A stretch of DNA of 64,000 bases, taken from assembly GCA_031418715.1 (NCBI GenBank), contig JANOJL010000045.1, positions 248,001 to 312,000 on the forward strand, written 5' to 3'. The translations under genes were made by a program, and so were the position numbers. This stretch comes from JANMDU01 sp031418715. GTDB lineage: Bacteria; Pseudomonadota; Gammaproteobacteria; Burkholderiales; Burkholderiaceae_C. Numbering within the stretch: position 1 is the stretch's first letter; every line of letters starts with the position of its first letter. The notes beneath the pieces are model-generated. The model saw nothing but the letters and a program-made list of their open reading frames with translations. It did no database searches and had not been told where the DNA came from. Of the stretch, positions 24,281 to 32,721 are shown piece after piece.

Positions 24281-25416
24281 GCTGCGCTCCCTTCCAAAGA
24301 AGCTTCGATTCTCTCGAAATAGGATCGCACTGCGCGCAGATAGCGCGGGTCATCGAGCAAAAAAGCATCATGACCATGCGGCGCATCAATTTCGGCATAG
24401 CTCACATTGCGGCCATTGTCGAGCAGGGCGCGAACGATCTCTCGTGAGCGGGCGGGCGAGAAGCGCCAATCGGTGGTGAAGCTCACTAGCAGGAAATTGG
24501 CTGTCGCCTCCGCTAATGCGGCGCTCAAGTTACCGTCGAATTTCTTAGCCGGATCGAAGTAATCTAAAGCGCGAGTGATCAGCAAATAAGTGTTGGCATC
24601 GAAATATTCGGCAAACTTATCCCCTTGGTAACGCAGATAACTCTCAATCTGGAACTCCACATCTTGTGTGGAGTATTTGAGATGGATACCATCCTTCAAT
24701 TGCCGGCCGAATTTCTCGTTCATCACGTCGTCGCTCAAATACGTGATGTGTCCAATCATTCGCGCAATGCGCAGGCCGCGCTTGGGCACCACGCCCCGCG
24801 AGTAAAAATGTCCGCCATGAAAATCGGGATCGGTCGCAATGGCACGGCGCGCGACTTCGTTGAACGCGATGTTTTCTGCATTCAAATTTGGCGCACTGGC
24901 TACCACCACCGCATGCTTCACGCGCTCTGGATATTGCAGTGTCCAGCTAAGCGCTTGCATGCCGCCCAAGCTACCACCCATCACGGCTGCCAGCGTTTGA
25001 ATGCCCAGCGCATCGAGCAAACGCGCTTGTGCATTGACCCAGTCTTCCACAGTGACGACTGGGAAATCAGCGCCATAGACTGCGCCTGAGTCAGGATTCT
25101 TATGCATCGGGCCGGTGGAGCCAAAGCAAGAGCCGAGGTTGTTCACACCAATGACGAAAAAGCGAGTCGTATCCAGCGACTTGCCAGGGCCGATCATCGT
25201 GTCCCACCAGCCCTCGGATTTGTCTTGGCCTTCATACACGCCTGCAACATGGTGCGAAGCATTGAGCGCATGGCAAACAAGCACCGCATTGCTTTTGGCC
25301 GCGTTAAGCTGGCCGTATGTCTCATAAGCCACATCGTAGGCGTGAATGCTCGCGCCGCTTTGCAATGCTAAAGCGGCCTCAAAATGCATGGACTGTGGTG
25401 TAGCGATCAACGACAT
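24277..25416 (-). CDS. metX: Homoserine O-acyltransferase MetX
   Basis: MetX acylates homoserine at the entry of methionine synthesis. The 379-residue alpha/beta hydrolase has the nucleophile in GGSLGGMQALSW (about 145), the catalytic Asp in TDWRFSPARS and the His in APHGHDAFL. Whether it uses acetyl- or succinyl-CoA cannot be decided from these motifs. I start at MSLIATPQSMHFE; a start two codons upstream is possible. Transcription is controlled by the SAM-II riboswitch 58 bp upstream. Confidence 0.95.
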   Translation of the reverse strand: MSLIATPQSMHFEAALALQSGASIHAYDVAYETYGQLNAAKSNAVLVCHALNASHHVAGVYEGQDKSEGWWDTMIGPGKSLDTTRFFVIGVNNLGSCFGSTGPMHKNPDSGAVYGADFPVVTVEDWVNAQARLLDALGIQTLAAVMGGSLGGMQALSWTLQYPERVKHAVVVASAPNLNAENIAFNEVARRAIATDPDFHGGHFYSRGVVPKRGLRIARMIGHITYLSDDVMNEKFGRQLKDGIHLKYSTQDVEFQIESYLRYQGDKFAEYFDANTYLLITRALDYFDPAKKFDGNLSAALAEATANFLLVSFTTDWRFSPARSREIVRALLDNGRNVSYAEIDAPHGHDAFLLDDPRYLRAVRSYFERIEASLEGSAA

Positions 25417-25473
25417 AAGCAATCAAAAACCGGTTGAGCTAAATGCGAAACCAGATGATCTTAGGGGGGATCG

Positions 25474-25530
25474 AGGCGCGTATTTAGCTGTATTTATTAA
25501 GCGCCCGCAAGCTGAAGCAAATCGGCGCTG
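25474..25530 (-). promoter_or_regulatory. SAM-II riboswitch (SAM-alpha) of metX
   Basis: On the minus strand AGCGCC pairs with GGCGCT to form P1; the loop starts GATTTG. The conserved TTGCGGGCGCTT, TAATAAATA and AGCTAAA follow in the order and spacing of the SAM-II class, which binds S-adenosylmethionine through an H-type pseudoknot and blocks translation initiation. It lies between a predicted promoter and metX. Confidence 0.85.
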
Positions 25531-25537
25531 TCGATCA

Positions 25538-25566
25538 AGTATATCAAGTCTGCGTGGGTATTGAAA
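25538..25566 (-). promoter_or_regulatory. Predicted sigma-70 promoter of metX-metW
   Basis: TTTCAA (25566-25561), a 17-base spacer and TATACT (25543-25538) on the minus strand. The start of transcription would fall just before the riboswitch. Confidence 0.5.
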
Positions 25567-25670
25567 TGCTTCGCCAGCGGCCACGTTTACTTAAACTTTA
25601 CCGAAGCTGCGCTATAGCTTTGCACGAGTGGCCCAAAGTACAGATGTCCAGTCACTCCAAAGGAAACACC

Positions 25671-26216
25671 ATGTCTGATTCTTTCATCACCAAAACAACC
25701 CCGCTCGCCAATGGCAAGCGCCGCACATTCCAGGCCCTAGCCGCAGTTGCCACGCTCGGCCTGCTGGGCAAGGCAGTTGCCCAAAGTGCGCCTCCGCATG
25801 GCGGTCGCGGTGATCCTACCGCCATGATCGAGCGCCGCATTGACGGTCTGATCAAAATGATCAACGGCACCCCTGAGCAAAAAACCAAGCTCGTGGCCCT
25901 CGCACAAGCTGCGATGAACGAGATGAAACCGTTGCGTGAGCAAATGATGGCAGCGCGCAAAAAAGGCATGGAATTGCTCTCGGCTGCCAGCATTGATCGC
26001 AGCGCAATTGACAAACTGCGCGGCGAACAAATCCAGTTGGCTGACGCATTGAGCCGCCGTATGAGCACCCAGATGATGGATGCTGCCGAAGTGCTCACGC
26101 CCGCGCAGCGCACACAAGTGGCCGAGAAAATGAAGTCACGTGGCGAGCATGGGCGCGGTGGTTGGGGCGGTCATCGCGGTGAGCATGGTGGCGGTGGTTT
26201 TGGCTGGTTTCGCTGA
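25671..26216 (+). CDS. Spy/CpxP-like periplasmic protein (LTXXQ family)
   Basis: A 181-residue exported protein. A signal segment (about residues 22-40, TFQALAAVATLGLLGKAVAQ) is followed by a helical body with LTPAQRTQVAEKM near residue 145, the LTXXQ-type motif of Spy/CpxP periplasmic stress chaperones. The tail is very rich in Gly and His (GGWGGHRGEHGGGG), which could bind metal. AAAGGAAACACC precedes the ATG, so the long upstream extension is not used. Confidence 0.78.
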   Translation: MSDSFITKTTPLANGKRRTFQALAAVATLGLLGKAVAQSAPPHGGRGDPTAMIERRIDGLIKMINGTPEQKTKLVALAQAAMNEMKPLREQMMAARKKGMELLSAASIDRSAIDKLRGEQIQLADALSRRMSTQMMDAAEVLTPAQRTQVAEKMKSRGEHGRGGWGGHRGEHGGGGFGWFR

Positions 26217-26244
26217 TTCGCTTGCCGCGTGATAAGGTGGCGGT

Positions 26245-26742
26245 ATGAATGCCGCTGCCTCGTTCGTTTCAGCTTCGCCTTTGCGCTTCTGGCTCATGAA
26301 ATCTGAGCCAGAAGAATGCGCCATTGACGATCTTGCGTGCCTGCCCAATCAAACCGTGCCGTGGACAGGCGTGCGCAACTACCAAGCCCGCAATTTCATG
26401 CGAGAAATGCGCCTAGGCGATCTCGCATTTTTCTATCACTCCTCTTGCCCGCAGCCCGGCATTGCAGGCATTGTGCGCATCAGACGCTTAGCCTACGCGG
26501 ATACCACGCAGTTTAATCCGAAGAGCAAATATTTTGACGCGAAATCTAAGCCGGAAGCACCGCGCTGGGAGCATGTGGAAGTGCAGCTTGTTCGTAAGAT
26601 TCCTTTGATTTCATTGGCTGACTTGCGAGAAACGCCCAGCTTGGCGGATTTAACCATCCTGCAACGCGGAAACCGTCTCTCGATCACACCTGTGACACCT
26701 GTGCATTGGAATGAAGTTCTGAAATTAAATGCTATTAAATAG
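26245..26742 (+). CDS. EVE domain protein
   Basis: A 165-residue single EVE-domain protein, related to thymocyte nuclear protein 1. FWLMKSEPEECAIDDL (about 14-29), the GVRNYQARNFMREMRLGD segment and the FYHSSCPQPGIAGIVRI strand match the family. EVE domains bind modified bases in nucleic acids; the ligand here is unknown. The start has GATAAGGTGG upstream. The last codons and the TAG stop lie in the palindromic element that follows, so the C-terminus ends inside a repeat. Confidence 0.85.
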   Translation: MNAAASFVSASPLRFWLMKSEPEECAIDDLACLPNQTVPWTGVRNYQARNFMREMRLGDLAFFYHSSCPQPGIAGIVRIRRLAYADTTQFNPKSKYFDAKSKPEAPRWEHVEVQLVRKIPLISLADLRETPSLADLTILQRGNRLSITPVTPVHWNEVLKLNAIK

Positions 26743-26792
26743 ATAGCATGTTGCGCAAGTAATATAACGGGTGGAGGCCGATTCCGCATATA
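26729..26792 (+). repeat. Dispersed palindromic element at the EVE gene end
   Basis: TGCTATTAAATAGATAGCA, then TTGCGCA, TATAACGG, GTGGAGGCCGATT. It is a full-length copy and provides the stop codon of the EVE gene in its palindrome loop. Confidence 0.85.
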
Positions 26793-26800
26793 AATCGCCC

Positions 26801-27379
26801 TCAATCCCTTTGATGCTTGGCCATCTTCCCGCGAATCGCATCTGCAATGCTCAATCTCCGCGAGCCAGGCAACAGTGTGAAGCGCTCGCCCGCTTGCAGC
26901 ATGCCGGGTTCGGCCACCGAAAGATAAAACCCGCACCTCGCTTCTTTCACCATCAGCTTGCCTGATTGCGCAAAACCCATCACCGCCGCAAGCTTAAAAC
27001 AAGGCTCGCGCGGCGCTTCCACCCGCAGGCTGCAATTGGGAAAGTGCAACACATCGCCCACAAACACCTCCGCCTCAAGCAGCCCAGAAACCGTCAGGTT
27101 TTCTCCCATGAAGCCATGCGGCAAATCCTCATCAAACATCGAAACGCCAAACTCCCGCCGCTCAGTTTGCCAAAAAGCATAGTGCTCCACCGGATAGGCA
27201 TACACCGCCTTGTCCAACCCCCCATGTACCGACAAATCCGCCTGCTCATCCCCCTGCAAACCCATCGGCAATACTGGCACAGTGCCGGAGATGGTGCGTT
27301 TGCCGATGGCGGATAAGACTTTGCGGCCAGAGGCTAGCAAAGGTTTTGCCGAGGCGATGTTGATGCTAATAATTTGCAT
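26801..27379 (-). CDS. MOSC domain protein, YiiM-like
   Basis: A 192-residue MOSC-domain protein with a short C-terminal extension (3-alpha domain), as in YiiM. The motifs GLQGDEQADLSVHGGLDKAV (about 42) and the conserved cysteine in EAPREPCFKLA are present. MOSC proteins handle molybdenum cofactor sulfur or reduce N-hydroxylated compounds; the substrate here is inferred from family. Its ATG shares one base with the pepP stop (TGATG), indicating an operon. Confidence 0.85.
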   Translation of the reverse strand: MQIISINIASAKPLLASGRKVLSAIGKRTISGTVPVLPMGLQGDEQADLSVHGGLDKAVYAYPVEHYAFWQTERREFGVSMFDEDLPHGFMGENLTVSGLLEAEVFVGDVLHFPNCSLRVEAPREPCFKLAAVMGFAQSGKLMVKEARCGFYLSVAEPGMLQAGERFTLLPGSRRLSIADAIRGKMAKHQRD

Positions 27380-28779
27380 CAGTGAGAAAACATAAGTTTC
27401 TCAAGACTTGCAGCTTCCACTGGCACACCGCGACTCATCAACTCGCACCCATTGCTATTGACCACCGCATCATCCTCAATCCGAATCCCGATGTTATGGA
27501 ATTTCTCGGGGACTCCTGCTGCCGGGCGCACGTAGATACCGGGCTCGATCGTTAGCACCATACCTTCACGCAAGATTCGGCTGGGGCGGTTTTTGATGAT
27601 CTCGCCACTTAAGGGATCTTTGCGCTCAGTGGTTTTGTCGAGTTCTGAGAGTTCGTTGTAACCACCACAATCGTGTACGTCCATACCGAGCCAGTGGCCG
27701 GTGCGGTGCATATAGTAGGGGAAGTAGGCGCGTTTCTCGATCACGTCTTCTAGGCTGCCATGCTTGTCTGTGCTGAGCAGGCCGACATCAAGCATGCCTT
27801 GCGCGAGGACTTTGACTGCAGCTTCGTGGGGATCGATAAAGCGCATGCCGGGCTTGGTGGCTGCCACCGCTGCTACTTGCGCGGCGAGCACGATCTCATA
27901 GAGCTCGCGCTGTGGCGCGGTGAATTGACCGTTGGCGGGGAAGCTGCGGGTGATGTCTGACGCGTAGCCGTGCAGCTCGCAGCCGGCGTCGATCAAGACA
28001 AGATCGCCATTGTTGATTTTTGCGTCGCCCGCTTGGTAATGCAGCACGCAGGCATTGGCGCCGCCAGCGACGATGCTGCCGTATGCTGGGTATTCGCTGC
28101 CATGGCGGCGAAATTCGTGGAGCAATTCGGCATCTAAATGGTATTCGCGCAGGTCTTGGCCTTCTTTCAACATGCGGGCAGACAGCTGCATGGCGCGGAT
28201 ATGCGCTTTTGCTGAAATTTCAGCAGCTTTGCGCATGATGTCGATCTCATGTGCATCTTTCACGAGGCGCATCTCATCCAGAATGCTGCACAGATCGCGC
28301 TGGCTTTCGGGGCAAAGCGCGCCGTAGCGCACGCGAGCGCGCACCTTTTGCAGCCAACCGTCCACCTGGCTCTCTAGGCCGGAATGGATGGCAAACGGAT
28401 ACCAAACCGTGGCGCGGTTCTCCAGCAGTTTGGGCAGTTGCGTGGCCAGCTCGGTGTTGGCATGCGCGGCTTGCAGGCCGAGGAAACCGGGCGCAGCTTC
28501 GGGGCCAAGCCGATAACCATCCCAAATCTCGCGTTCCATGTCTTTGGGCTGGCAAAACAAAGTGCTCGTGCCGTCAGATTCGATCAGCAGTGTAGCGCCG
28601 GGCTCTTTGAAGCCGGTCAGGTAATAGAAATAGCTGTCATGGCGATACAAATACCCTGTATCGCGGTTGCGCGCATGCTCGGGCGCGGTGGGGATGATGG
28701 CAATCGCGTCTTTGCCGAGCTGGGCGGCCACACGGGCGCGGCGCTGGGCATAGAGGGCGTGGTGGGAGATCGTGTTCAT
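27379..28779 (-). CDS. pepP: Xaa-Pro aminopeptidase
   Basis: PepP removes N-terminal residues that precede proline. The 466-residue M24 metallopeptidase has the ligand aspartates in VLIDAGCELHGYASDITRSF, the histidine in MHRTGHWLGMDVHD and the glutamates in TIEPGIYVRP and GIRIEDDAVV, a complete dinuclear metal site. The N-terminal domain (YLYRHDSYFYYLTGF) is typical. It lies 32 bp downstream of the nucleotidyltransferase gene and is coupled to the MOSC gene. Confidence 0.95.
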   Translation of the reverse strand: MNTISHHALYAQRRARVAAQLGKDAIAIIPTAPEHARNRDTGYLYRHDSYFYYLTGFKEPGATLLIESDGTSTLFCQPKDMEREIWDGYRLGPEAAPGFLGLQAAHANTELATQLPKLLENRATVWYPFAIHSGLESQVDGWLQKVRARVRYGALCPESQRDLCSILDEMRLVKDAHEIDIMRKAAEISAKAHIRAMQLSARMLKEGQDLREYHLDAELLHEFRRHGSEYPAYGSIVAGGANACVLHYQAGDAKINNGDLVLIDAGCELHGYASDITRSFPANGQFTAPQRELYEIVLAAQVAAVAATKPGMRFIDPHEAAVKVLAQGMLDVGLLSTDKHGSLEDVIEKRAYFPYYMHRTGHWLGMDVHDCGGYNELSELDKTTERKDPLSGEIIKNRPSRILREGMVLTIEPGIYVRPAAGVPEKFHNIGIRIEDDAVVNSNGCELMSRGVPVEAASLEKLMFSH

Positions 28780-28811
28780 GGCTTGATTGTCCCGTGTTTT
28801 GAGAGAGCTTG

Positions 28812-29603
28812 CTATGCCGCGCTATTGAGTTGCGCCAAGCGCTCGGGTGTGCCGACATCCGTCCATTCGCCTTCATAGAGGCTGGCCGTGACGCAACCAG
28901 CATCCATGCCGGCGCGCAGGAGTGGTGCAAGAGCGGCTTTGATGCCTTGCGGGTTGCCGGCGGAGATGTCGCAAAAAGGTGGGGCGAACAAAGCTTTTTT
29001 GTAGAGGGCGACGGTGCTGAACGTGTACAAGGAATGGCCAGCGTCTTTGGGCAGGTTGAGCGCTTGGCCGTCCGCTGATAAGCCAAAATCGCCGCGAGGG
29101 TTGTGCGGCGGGTTGGGCACGAGCCAGATATGAGCTAAGGCATCGCTTTGGGCGAACTTGGCGTAGGCCGAGCGGCTGAACTCGAAGCTAGGCATGAAGA
29201 CATCGCCAGCCGCGACCCAAAACACTTCATCCAGCTGCGGCAAGGCGCGAACGATGCCGCCTGCGGTTTCTAAAGCATCGCCGAAATCTTGGCCTTCGCG
29301 AGAGAAGTGAATTCGAAATTGCTCCTGATTTGATAGCGCATTGCGCACATTTTGTAACGGGGAATGACTGATTCGGCTTGAAAAATGGCTCTCTATCTGC
29401 ACACCTAACCAAGCGGTGTTCACCAGCAGTTCACTGAAACCCTCGCGTGCGAGCGCCTGCATGGGCCAAAGCATGAGCGGCTGGCCGCGCACTTGCAGGA
29501 GAGGTTTGGGGCAGGTGTCGGTGAGCGGGCGCATGCGCTCGCCTCGGCCTGCGGCCAAGATCATGGCTTGGGCGGGGGCAGCTGTTGCAAAGTCTTGGCG
29601 CAT
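28812..29603 (-). CDS. MurU-like nucleotidyltransferase with repeat-encoded insertion
   Basis: A 263-residue sugar-phosphate nucleotidyltransferase. The N-terminal AMILAAGRGERMRPLTDTCPKPLL is the pyrophosphorylase signature, with LETAGGIVRALP in the middle. The best match from memory is N-acetylmuramate 1-phosphate uridylyltransferase MurU of peptidoglycan recycling; the usual kinase partner AmgK is not in this window. A segment of about 22 residues before RIHFSREGQ is encoded by the palindromic element. The start MRQDFATAAPAQ is chosen because the longer frame carries no family similarity. Confidence 0.78.
   Translation of the reverse strand: MRQDFATAAPAQAMILAAGRGERMRPLTDTCPKPLLQVRGQPLMLWPMQALAREGFSELLVNTAWLGVQIESHFSSRISHSPLQNVRNALSNQEQFRIHFSREGQDFGDALETAGGIVRALPQLDEVFWVAAGDVFMPSFEFSRSAYAKFAQSDALAHIWLVPNPPHNPRGDFGLSADGQALNLPKDAGHSLYTFSTVALYKKALFAPPFCDISAGNPQGIKAALAPLLRAGMDAGCVTASLYEGEWTDVGTPERLAQLNSAA
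29319..29388 (-). repeat. Dispersed palindromic element inside the MurU-like gene
   Basis: Forward strand: decayed palindrome TGATAGCGCA, TTGCGCA, TGTAACGG and a CGGCTTGAAAAA end. It is in frame on the minus strand and inserts residues ending NALSNQEQF. Confidence 0.7.
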
Positions 29604-29688
29604 AAACAAAGTATCGTTATGATGGATGCGCAAACTGTAGCGCAAGCGCAGAGCGGCCTTTCAGACATATTTCAACAAGGAGATCGCC

Positions 29689-30720
29689 ATGGGACTGATG
29701 GATTTCATCAAGAAGCAGTTTATTGACGTCATTCAATGGACGGAGGATGGCGATGGCGTGCTGGCCTGGCGCTTCCCGATGCAAGACATGGAGATCCAAA
29801 ACGGTGCCATGCTCACCGTGCGCGAATCGCAGATGGCGATGATCGTGAATGAAGGCAAAGTGGCCGATGTGTTTGGCCCCGGTTTGCACAAGCTCACCAC
29901 GCAAAATATCCCGCTGCTGACCAATTTGAAGAATTGGGATAAGTTGTTTGAATCCCCGTTTAAAACCGATGTGTACTTCTTCAGCACGCGCCAGCAGCTC
30001 GATGCGAAATGGGGCACGCCGCAGCCGATCACCATTCGCGACAAAGATTTTGGCGCAGTCCGGCTGCGCGCTTTTGGTAATTACAACTTCCGCTTGGCTG
30101 ACCCGAAACTTTTCCACACGGAAATCTCGGGAACGCGCGAGAGCTATGCTGCCGAAGAGCTAGACGGCCAATTGCGCGGCTTGGTGCTGCAACACATCAG
30201 CAACGCGATTGCCTCCAGCGGCATTCCCTTTCTGGATCTTGCGGCCAATCAGCAAATGTTTGCACAGGCCCTTGTAAAAGCGCTGGAGGGCGAGTTTGCA
30301 AAGATTGGCTTGAAGCTGGACGGCATGACGGTGCAAAACGTCTCGCTGCCCGAAGAGCTGCAAAAGATCCTCGATCAAAAAATTGGCATGGGCATGGTCG
30401 GCAACGACATGGGCAAATTCATGCAATACCAAACGGCGCAGGCGATTCCGAAGTTTGCCGAAGGCTCAGGTGGCGGAAGCGGCATTGCGGGCGATGCGAT
30501 GGGCATGGGCGCAGGCCTTGCCATGGGGCAAATCATGGCGCAGAACATGCAAGCGGGCTTGCAAGGTTCCAGCAATGCCGCCGCGCAAGCTGCCGCAGCC
30601 GTCAAGCCCGATGATGTGATGGGCCTGCTTGAAAAGCTCGGTGATCTGAAGGCAAAAGGCATTCTCACAGAAGAAGAGTTCTCAGCGAAGAAGGCCGAGC
30701 TGCTCAAGAAATTGGTTTAA
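29689..30720 (+). CDS. SPFH-domain protein with C-terminal SHOCT motif
   Basis: A 343-residue protein of the virion-core/YdjI-like SPFH group. Residues about 30-230 form the SPFH (band-7) domain; the segment about 240-305 is Gly/Ala/Met/Gln-rich, and the last 30 residues (LEKLGDLKAKGILTEEEFSAKK) are a SHOCT-type helical pair. There is no membrane helix at the N-terminus; it likely binds the membrane as an oligomer. AAGGAGATCGCC precedes the ATG. It begins a cluster of co-directional genes linked to polyamine chemistry, which is unusual for an SPFH protein. Confidence 0.85.
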   Translation: MGLMDFIKKQFIDVIQWTEDGDGVLAWRFPMQDMEIQNGAMLTVRESQMAMIVNEGKVADVFGPGLHKLTTQNIPLLTNLKNWDKLFESPFKTDVYFFSTRQQLDAKWGTPQPITIRDKDFGAVRLRAFGNYNFRLADPKLFHTEISGTRESYAAEELDGQLRGLVLQHISNAIASSGIPFLDLAANQQMFAQALVKALEGEFAKIGLKLDGMTVQNVSLPEELQKILDQKIGMGMVGNDMGKFMQYQTAQAIPKFAEGSGGGSGIAGDAMGMGAGLAMGQIMAQNMQAGLQGSSNAAAQAAAAVKPDDVMGLLEKLGDLKAKGILTEEEFSAKKAELLKKLV

Positions 30721-30741
30721 GTCCAGTTCGCGTTTTTAGCT

Positions 30742-32277
30742 GTGGCTGAAACCTCCGTTCAGCGAACTTACCGTGCCGCCTGCCCAGGCTGCGGCGCGGC
30801 GGTGGAGTTTCGCTCGCTTGCTTCCACGCATGCTGTTTGCGGCTATTGCCAGAGCACGATCGTGCGCGATGGTGATGCCCTGAAACGCATTGGCAAGATG
30901 AGTGAGGTATTTGACGACTACTCGCCGCTGCAAATCCTCTCGCAAGGCAAGTTCAATAGCGTCGGCTTCACCGTCATTGGCCGCTTGCAATACAAATACC
31001 GAGAAGGCAGCTGGAGCGAATGGCTCTGCGCTTTGGACGATGGCAGCAGCGCGAGTTTGAGTGAAGACAATGGTAGCTTCGTCTGGAGCAAGCCCGCGAA
31101 CACGCAGCGCACTTTGCCGAAGCCGCAGCAGTGGGTGCTGGGCAACACCACCGCGATCAATGGGCGCGCTTACAGCGTGGCTTCGATCCAAGAGGTTGCG
31201 CTGATGTCGGCGCAAGGCGAATTGCCCAAGCTGCCGCCGATAGGCACGAGCTTCACTGTGGTCGAACTCAGAAGCGCGCAGGGCGAAGTGATCAACATAG
31301 ATTACTCGACCGAGCCGCCTTCGCTTTCATCGGGCACGGCGGTGATTTTGGAGAATTTGCAGCTCACGGGTTTGCGTGATCTGACGAATGCCGTCGGTCA
31401 AGGGGGTAAAGAAGTCAACGGCCGGCATTTCAATTGCCCGCACTGCGGCAGCGCTGTTTCCGTGAAGCTGGAGAGCAGTAAGAGCATCACTTGCGGCTCA
31501 TGCAACAGCCTGATTGATCTCTCTCAGGGCATTGGCGGTGAACTTAAGGCGGCGGTTCAAGACGAACCAGTACAACCGTTGATTCCACTGGGCACGGTCG
31601 GCACCTTGCAGGGTAAGAGCTGGCAGGCGGTTGGTTTTCAGCATCGCATGGGGCAAGAAGTTGGTGATGAAGATGAGAGCTTTGGCTGGAGCGAGTATTT
31701 GCTCTACAACAGCAAGGCTGGTTTTCAGTTTTTGGTTGACGCAAGCGACGGTTGGAGCTTGGTCAAACCCACCAGCGGTGCACCCGAAGCGCAGACCAGC
31801 CGTCAGGTGAAGTATCAAGGCAGCACCTTCACCCAGCAATACGCCTACAAGGCCGAGACAAACTATGTGGCCGGCGAGTTTTATTGGGCCGTCGCGCGCG
31901 GCCAGACGACCTATAACGAAGACTATGCCAGCGGCAAGCTCGTGCTCTCACGCGAGCAGAGTGCCGGCAGCTCGGGTCAGGAAGTCACTTGGTCGATTGG
32001 CAGCAAGCTAGAGGCGAGTACGGTGGTCAGCGCTTTCAAGCTCAAAGGCCAAGAGGCCAAGTTTGATCGCAGTGATGTCTCGCCGCTGTCGGCGTCTGCC
32101 AGCAGCAGCTTGGGCCCGATGGGCTGGATTGTGGTGCTGGTGGTGATCTTCATCGTGTTTTCGATGATGTCTCGCTGTAGCCGCAATTGCGATCCGCAGC
32201 GCGAGAATTGCTCTTCGAGCGCGCGCAGCTCAGGTGGTAGCTACGGTGGCTATAGCTCAGGCGGAGGGCACAAATGA
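30742..32277 (+). CDS. Double zinc-ribbon / DUF4178 membrane protein
   Basis: A 511-residue protein made of two repeats. Each repeat has a zinc ribbon (CPGCGAAVEF..CGYC at about 14-36; CPHCGSAVSV..CGSC at about 234-258) followed by a DUF4178 beta domain (QYKYREGSWSEWLCALDDG; FGWSEYLLYN). One membrane helix lies near residue 460 (GWIVVLVVIFIVF), leaving a short Cys/Ser/Gly-rich tail outside. The start is a GTG 21 bp after the SPFH stop, with no clear Shine-Dalgarno. Function unknown; the tandem duplication is visible directly. Confidence 0.82.
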   Translation: MAETSVQRTYRAACPGCGAAVEFRSLASTHAVCGYCQSTIVRDGDALKRIGKMSEVFDDYSPLQILSQGKFNSVGFTVIGRLQYKYREGSWSEWLCALDDGSSASLSEDNGSFVWSKPANTQRTLPKPQQWVLGNTTAINGRAYSVASIQEVALMSAQGELPKLPPIGTSFTVVELRSAQGEVINIDYSTEPPSLSSGTAVILENLQLTGLRDLTNAVGQGGKEVNGRHFNCPHCGSAVSVKLESSKSITCGSCNSLIDLSQGIGGELKAAVQDEPVQPLIPLGTVGTLQGKSWQAVGFQHRMGQEVGDEDESFGWSEYLLYNSKAGFQFLVDASDGWSLVKPTSGAPEAQTSRQVKYQGSTFTQQYAYKAETNYVAGEFYWAVARGQTTYNEDYASGKLVLSREQSAGSSGQEVTWSIGSKLEASTVVSAFKLKGQEAKFDRSDVSPLSASASSSLGPMGWIVVLVVIFIVFSMMSRCSRNCDPQRENCSSSARSSGGSYGGYSSGGGHK

Positions 32278-32316
32278 TTTACTTGGCAGATCGTTTCATT
32301 TTTTCAGGAGAACATC

Positions 32317-32535
32317 ATGGTTGAATGGCTCAAACCCGGCGCTTTCATTGGCTCCATCGTCTTCGCGCTGATCGGCGTGGTGATTTTTTGGCTCTGCTTC
32401 ATCATCATCGACAAGATCACGCCCTACAACCTGTGGGAAGAGATCGTCGAAAAGCAAAACGTCGCACTGGGATTGGTCGTGGCAGCGATGAGTCTGGGCA
32501 TTTCCATCATCGTGGCTGCTGCGATTCACGGTTAA
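32317..32535 (+). CDS. DUF350 membrane protein
   Basis: A 72-residue protein with two membrane helices (about 9-30 and 47-70) joined by the polar DKITPYNLWEEIVEKQN segment, matching one half of a DUF350 protein. CAGGAGAACATC precedes the ATG. DUF350 proteins are found with DUF4178, SPFH, PspA-type and glutathionylspermidine- or spermidine-synthase-like proteins. A role as the membrane component of this cluster is inferred. Confidence 0.8.
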   Translation: MVEWLKPGAFIGSIVFALIGVVIFWLCFIIIDKITPYNLWEEIVEKQNVALGLVVAAMSLGISIIVAAAIHG

Positions 32536-32564
32536 GTTTTTAAGAGAAATACCGGAAGAAAAAT

Positions 32565-32713
32565 ACCGGACGCAGAAGACGCAAAGGTTACGTAGAAGGA
32601 ATACCAAAAAGAAAATGCAAGTAGGTTGATTGCACTTGGTGCGCCTGCTTTTGTAGTCTTTTCTTGGTCTTTTTTTGCGTCTTCTGCGTAACCTTTGCGT
32701 CCTCTGCGTCCGG
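32565..32713. repeat. Inverted repeat of GCAGAG/GCAAAG units
   Basis: The left arm (32565-32598, ACCGGACGCAGAAGACGCAA onward) and right arm (32681-32713) are nearly exact reverse complements with an 82-base spacer. Each arm is itself built of short GCAGA(A/G)GAC and GCAAAG units. It fills the space between DUF350 and the SpeE-like gene, and the right arm occupies the normal ribosome-binding region of the latter. Confidence 0.85.
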
Positions 32714-32721
32714 TTTGAAAA

